Shown here: positions 58,561-64,000 of the stretch, piece after piece | How positions within the stretch are numbered: the stretch's first letter is position 1 | Layout: each line of letters starts with the position of its first letter | Origin: Oreocharis arfaki | Lineage: Eukaryota; Chordata; Aves; Passeriformes; Paramythiidae | Length of the DNA stretch: 64,000 nt | Direction: 5' to 3' | NCBI GenBank assembly: GCA_013398015.1 | Contig: VZRR01012889.1 | Coordinates: 62,001-126,000, forward strand | The notes under the pieces: generated by a model | Told to the model about the DNA's origin: nothing | Databases searched by the model: none | The model's input: only the letters and a program-made list of their open reading frames with translations | Made by a program: the position numbers and the translations under genes

Positions 58561-59309
58561 TTTTTCTCTGTTAGCTTTAAAATAACACCCACCCACTCTT
58601 GCCTTTTTGGGGAGCTGGCACAGGAGGCTGGTGTGGGTTCTTGGCTGTTCCAATGTTTGACAGTAGAAGTGTCCGTGTTTCTGTGGTTACAACCAAAACT
58701 GTAGGTGTGACCTGGAGTCATTAAAACTTTATCCCTCAGTAATGTAAGAGCAGTGAAAAGAGCAACTCAGGTACCAGTGTGCTTGGCAAAACAGGTCACG
58801 GTGACAGTGCCTTTGGTCGTGTTGGTGTTGCTGTCTGAACACTGAAAATGAGGCCCTTAACTGAAATGCGTGTCAGGGTGTCAGGCAGCTCTTGCCTTTC
58901 CTTTCCTGGAGGCTTTTCTATTTTCACAGGATCTGTGATTCCTGAGAGCTGGCACACAGCTGCCACCAAGCTGTCTGCCTGCCCCAGCTGTGTTTGGCCC
59001 TGCTGTTTATTCTTCATACGCTGACTGGAAGCGGAGGTTCTTCCTCCCAGGCCTGCTCTGACTCTGGCTCCCTGCAGTCACTACATGTCTTTGCCTCTCT
59101 GCAACCTCTGGCTGTGGGCCCTGTTCTACATCCAGCCAAACGCTGCATCAGCTTCTGGGTGTTGCTGTCCCCTCCCACTCTTTCCTTTTCCTTTGCTCCT
59201 CGCTCCAAGTTCCCCGACTCTGTGCTTTCCCCACACCTCCTCCAAATCCCTCCTCCACTTTCTCCCCCGGCCCCTCCCTCACCCAACAAAGTCTTAGGTT
59301 CTTCCCGCT

Positions 59310-59720
59310 TGTAATTTGTCGCTAATCAGCTGTCAGTGTCGGAGCAATGATGAGAGGTTCATCTCTTGCTGAGGGTAATGGCCTTAAAAGTCACCGAGTC
59401 AATGTCAATGGGATCGCTCCAATTCAATCAGAGCCCTGGATGAGGAATGGCCCCCGCTGACATTAGCACTCATTTTGAGCCCAAGCATCTGGGCCCTAGT
59501 AAATAACCATCAGTGGGTGGGTCTGGGGGACAGGTCATTAGCCCCACGAAAAATAAATATCGTTTCCCTTGATGGCTGCGAGTAATTTAGCTCAGACGAG
59601 GAAATTTCACCCTAGATTAAGTATGATGAGCCAATATCAGTCAGAGGAGGCCAAACAGTGAGAGCTTGATGAGATAGAGGGAAATTTATATGCAGCTGGC
59701 TGAATGCAAGATGAGTTTAA
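59310..59720. promoter_or_regulatory. Candidate conserved non-coding element F
   Basis: About 400 bp with many classic core motifs: gctaatcagctgtc (bicoid-type TAATC beside an E-box CAGCTG), tcaatgtcaatggg, gacattagcac, ggtcattagcccc and gccaatatca. It has no coding frame or repeats. Of all the blocks this one reads most like a constrained developmental enhancer. Confidence 0.35.
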
Positions 59721-61919
59721 AGAAATGATGTTCTCTTCCACTCCTTGTCCATGTGCAATGCCAGGCACTGTGTTCCCGCGGCTGACACCCCTCCCCACAC
59801 CCTTGGGGTTCCCCCAGCCCACAGGCACACCTTTGTGGGCTGCAAGGCCCAACCAGTGCCATCCCTGCCCTCTCCACCAGCACCAGCCCCTGCTCTCGAG
59901 GCTCTGGTGCCGACAGCTTTCGCAAGCGCTGCCTCAGAGCCAGAGCGGCAGCGGCGCCTGGGAAGGCCGTGCCATGGCCGTGGGCTGCCCTGCCCATTCC
60001 AAGACGCCGAGGGGCTCCATGGCTCCCGCGGCCCTCCTCCCTTGCCTCGTGCCTCCCTCTGCGTGTTTGCTCTGTGTGCCTTTTGTGTTTGTTACTTATT
60101 TAACCCATCAATCCTGCACACGATATGCTCAGCAGCTATTAGTTCCACCCCTCCAGCCCCTCTTTATTGGGAGCACACATTGGGAGTTGTGTTTTATGTC
60201 TGCTGGAAACAGTAAGAAGACAGCTTCTCTCCCTCATTGGCCCGGCTCTGTATCCCGGAGCTGTGGCTGGAGGCTGGCTGGGGTCTGTCCCCCAGCTGTG
60301 GCTCAGAATACAGATCAGGCACGATGCAGTAACCCATGCAGCTCTCCCTCTTTGCCAGGCCTTTCAGACAGACCCCGGGGTGACTGGGACAGGAGTACGG
60401 GATGACCCCTCATGAGCCAGAATGCAAGAGGAAAACCGAAGCAGGACACAAGCAGACAGAAACCTACAGAAGGCACGTGGAGAAGCAGGTTATTGTGCAG
60501 AGGCATGAAGGAGGGAATTAGGAGTGGAAGGAGGCAAGGGGCCTTCTACAGCTGTTGCAGGATTTGTCTGTCTCTTGGAGGCCAGTTTCTTTGTGTTAGA
60601 GCTCATTAACTGTGCTAAGAACAGAATTCAGACTAATTATGTCGTGTAGTTTGGTGTCTTTTTCCTTGATTTTCACCTACCTGGTGCATTTCCTTGTGCC
60701 TGAATACTCGTCTGAGTTCACTTACATTTTCTGTTGCCCCAGTAAAATATGTCAGCCAGGAAAGATGAAATATTTAGCTCGTCTGACCGAGAAAAAAGTT
60801 GGAAATCTGCTGGTACTTTTTGATATAGATTGGAAGTAAGTATTTAATTCTGGAAAATGTTCTGAGATCCGAGATTTTTATCCCAAACCGATGTAAAAAC
60901 CTGTCCATCTCTCTGTCTATTTTTCTTTCTATCTGACTGTTAATATATTTATTTTTAAATACTGGAAATTCCTGAGGCATGAAAAATCAGAATTTTTTCC
61001 TCGCGATATGATATTGTTAGCTGAAGAGCGAGGCTGCTCATCATGGAGGGAATGGAGATGATTTTTTTCATGGAGATGAAGCAGTAAAGCCAACAGAAAT
61101 AACTGCAGTGACTGACCTGGGATCTGGTTTCAAAGGTGGGGAAACCTTTGTGTTCTTCTACCCCAGAGACACAGAGGACATCGTTTTGACATACAGAGGT
61201 TCTTGGTGATGGAGTGAAGGTGAACTTCTCTCCTCTTTAATGCCTGTTTTGCCCCATCTCTTGACTTGTCCAATTCTTGGTGTAGCAGAGCTGCAGGTTC
61301 TGTTTCTATCACAGTAAAAAATATTAATAATAAAAAAATATGTGTAGTATATGTACAATAGGTTTTTCCCACCCTTATCCCTCTTTTGAAAAAAATTGAT
61401 TGACAGGACATCATGGGCTTAAGCACAGATCCCTTTGTAGGGTGAGGGTCTGTGTTTGGAATGACTGACACCACCTCTGTCTGTCCCTGGGGTGGGGCTG
61501 GCTGTGCCTGGGATGGCTGGTGGCTCCGTGGCCTGTCCCGCAGGCAGAAGCAGTGCACTGCAGGTAGAGGTGTGGCTGTCAGCTCTCAAACGGGCCAAAA
61601 TTGTGCGTTCTCTGCAGCAGGATATGTGTAGCAGAATTTGGAGTTCTTTGCTGCATTTTCCTACAACAAATGGACTTTTCCTTACTATTGGCTCTTGCTG
61701 GGGTGCTTCAATCTTGAATATTTTCTTTGTCTTGTGCATTAAGTTCCAGGAAACTCTGATGGGCTAAATTCTGAGCTGCATAAGCAGGTGTAAAGTTAGC
61801 AGTTACAGCCCCTTGGCCCTGGGCCTTCCCTGCTGCCTTGCCAAAGCAGAAATTGCTATTGCTGGGTTTTTTCCTTTTTTTTTTCCTCCTTTTTTTCCTG
61901 CTGTGTGATCATTCTCTCT
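59721..61919. other. GC-rich patch and intergenic DNA, no gene seen
   Basis: About 59750-60060 is GC-rich with several CpG dinucleotides and lies directly next to element F. A 233-codon open frame (59704-60405, +) crosses it but encodes a Pro/Leu/Ser-rich sequence with no recognisable domain. The rest is ordinary intergenic DNA. Confidence 0.5.
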
Positions 61920-62290
61920 GACATAAGATCTGTCTCCTGATCTCATGTGTTGGTGCATGAGCAAATTGATGAGCAAACCATTGACAAAGTCCTGATGGTG
62001 GAGGGGCTGATGATGAATTGGGGCCCATTACAGCAGGTATTGTGCACATTCTACCAGCTGACACTGAACTTCCTTCCTAATGCCAGTTTCCTTCTATCTG
62101 GGAAATGGATTGGATGCCAGCTTCTCCCAATTAAAGCCAGTGAGGTCATATACGTCCTAATTACAGGCTAGCCTTTTGTGTCTAAATGTGACAGACATGT
62201 GCTTGGGAAATTGCTTTTAATGCCTAAATAAACATGATGAACTCCGTGGTAGATTTGAATCGCAATTGGAAGTGCTCAGCCTCTGGAGTG
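61920..62290. promoter_or_regulatory. Candidate conserved non-coding element G
   Basis: It includes tgagcaaattgatgagcaaa, ttcctaatgcc, ctcccaattaaagcc, gtcctaattacaggc and gcttttaatgcc, spaced over about 350 bp. Repeated TAATT-type cores without repeats or coding suggest an enhancer. Evidence is compositional only. Confidence 0.3.
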
Positions 62291-64000
62291 CTGGGCTGAC
62301 ATGGTGACAGCCACTTGTGCTGCTGATCCATTTGAGATCTTTGTTCCTGGCACAGCACTGCTGCTGCACGTGGGGCCCTCACTCACCCTTCCCCTTGCTC
62401 TGGACAGGACTGTTTCACAAACATATGCAGCAGGATCGCTCAGGAGAGCAATACAGCTCTCCTGGAAGAGAAGGAGAGGACTGGGACAGAGACAAATTGA
62501 GTTTACACCAACACCAGGGGCAGATGAACAAGCAGGTCTAAGACAATTCCACAGTACAGCACAGGATGGTTAAACAGAGACTCGGGAGTATTCCTGAGAA
62601 ATCGCAAGTGACTGCTGTCACCACCCAGGCTGGAGGATGTCTCCGCATGGGCAAAGTCTGCTCCCCTGTACTTAGGGAGAAATCCGGACTGTTTCCAGAC
62701 TAGCAAAACCAGTCACTCCTCATTCAGACCACAGGCATAATGTTGCCCTCCTGCGTTAAAACTTTGAACACAAGGGGATAAGATCTATGTAGATATTCAG
62801 GAAGAATCTTTTGGGGATATATACATGTTAAATAGTACACTTAACGCTGGACCAAAGGCAGTGTAAATGTTGTGCTTTATTTGATACCGGAGGCAAAGTG
62901 CTACATTTCCCAGGCAGCTTGCTCTTGCTTGCATATGTATTAGTTTCTATTGGTAGTATTCCCTGCAGGATTGTTTAAACTGGCTAAAGCCTCGCTTGCT
63001 GTTTTCCTGTGTTTTGTAATGGTTGGCAATACTCACTGCTCACCAGCAGTCACACATGCCTGCTGTGCCTGGCTCTGCTCATTTGTTCCCTAGGGCAAAG
63101 CCTGTGTCTGAAGTTTAGATCCTGAGTAGGGAAACTCAGATTATCTGTGAAAATCAGTAACCCTGTTTATGGTGTCCAGAATAGTGGTGCCATTGCAGAA
63201 CAAGCATGGAGGAGCGGTGACCATAGGCACACCTTGTCCCTGAGCTCTCATGATCTCTGGTCATGATTCAGCCAGGCACCGAGGCGTGTTCCAGGCTGTA
63301 GTGTGATAGGAAATGTGCTTGGGGCTGGGCCTGTGAGGGTGTGCTTTGCTGTTTTATCACCTGAACTCTCTGAACCAGGGTAGACTGGCATCTCACAAAG
63401 CCCTGAAGTTTTACCTTGAAGAAGCTGTGCAGTCTCATTGGATCACTTCAAACCCAGCCATCCTAAAGTCCTTCCAGGTCCCAGGCACAGGCAAGTGCTC
63501 TGCCCGTGTGTGTGTTAGAAGGGGACCTGAGTGTACACTTGTCTCCCACCCTGATTTTCCAGCAACATCTCTTGTTCGGTGTGCAGATGCCATCAATGAT
63601 GTCACCAGAATCACACAGTGATTAACCTTGAGTTAAACCTCGACAAAAGGATTTTTGTCACAGCAGGATGGGGGAAAGGTTTTGGGGTTTTAAAGTGTGA
63701 GGAACATCCAAAAGCCAAGGGTTTCTGTCAGGTCAGAGCCCATTCAGAAATATTTAAGGACAAAGGACTTTATTTAAGGAGTGACTTATATTTATCTTGC
63801 CTTCTAAGCCGTGCTTAGATCAGGAAAGGCTTGGGTCAGGAAGGTGGATATTGACCATGGCTTGTATCCGTCATTTTTAGTGTCCAGTTGCCACGTGAGC
63901 CTTCAGGACTGTACCCTGTTTGATGGGTGCCATATATTTGCTGGCTTTAAATAACAATCTAACCAAGCCTTCTGTTGTTCAGAGGTAAGCAGCCTTCCCT
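62291..64000. other. Intergenic DNA to the window end, no gene seen
   Basis: No recognisable protein, RNA gene or transposon. Open frames up to 91 codons look random. Confidence 0.55.

Noticed and set aside
59704..60405. 233-codon open frame on the + strand
   Set aside because: Pro/Leu/Ser/Cys-rich product in a GC-rich patch, no family recognised, overlaps another open frame of 156 codons in a second register.
1..64000. CRISPR arrays, operons, phage, viral or other microbial systems
   Set aside because: The window holds spliced vertebrate genes with canonical introns. No spaced direct-repeat array, bacterial gene cluster or recognisable viral gene was found.

Overview
This is nuclear DNA from a vertebrate, most likely a bird. 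Two genes are recognisable by protein sequence: the C-terminal 15 exons of BMP2K on the + strand (1658-29215) and all of PAQR3 on the - strand (40377-35870). They lie tail to tail, the same order and orientation as on human chromosome 4q21. Compact introns (BMP2K exons 2-16 fit in 27.6 kb), few interspersed repeats, no visible Alu, L1 or B1 copies and a possible old CR1 fragment point to a bird. The species cannot be told from the sequence.

Layout. Positions 1-1657 are the end of BMP2K intron 1; exon 1 lies off the left edge. Exons 2-8 (1658-8688) encode most of a NAK/Ark-family kinase domain, exons 9-14 a linker and a Gln-rich region, and exons 15-16 an acidic tail with eight D-x-F-x-x-x-P-F repeats and a nearby NPF motif, a pattern typical of clathrin/AP-2 binding. 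Introns use GT-AG ends except intron 15, which needs a GC donor. Positions 29216 to about 35869 hold the 3' UTRs and the gap between the two genes. PAQR3 has six coding exons giving 311 residues, the human length, and starts in a CpG island at about 39.9-40.6 kb. A minisatellite of about 1 kb with a 27-bp unit lies directly upstream of that island (40.66-41.70 kb). From 41.7 to 64 kb I find no convincing coding sequence. That stretch alternates ordinary DNA, GC-rich blocks (about 44.28-44.58, 52.6-53.1 and 59.75-60.05 kb) and AT-rich blocks with homeodomain and SOX-like motifs that resemble conserved non-coding elements.

Function. BMP2K is a cytosolic Ser/Thr kinase of the AAK1/GAK group linked to clathrin-coated vesicles and, through its long and short splice forms, to COPII and autophagy. 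PAQR3 (RKTG) is a seven-helix Golgi protein that tethers RAF kinases and other trafficking or signalling proteins. Their adjacency is old synteny, not an operon.

Most worth checking: a possible 30-nt in-frame microexon inside the BMP2K kinase domain (2564-2593); the GC donor of exon 15 with a readthrough stop and a poly(A)-like signal, which could make a short isoform; a competing acceptor 41 nt upstream of exon 9; the minisatellite next to the PAQR3 promoter; an orphan CpG-rich block at 44.3 kb; and the candidate non-coding elements at 43-62 kb. No CRISPR array, rRNA, tRNA, complete transposon or microbial-type gene cluster was seen.
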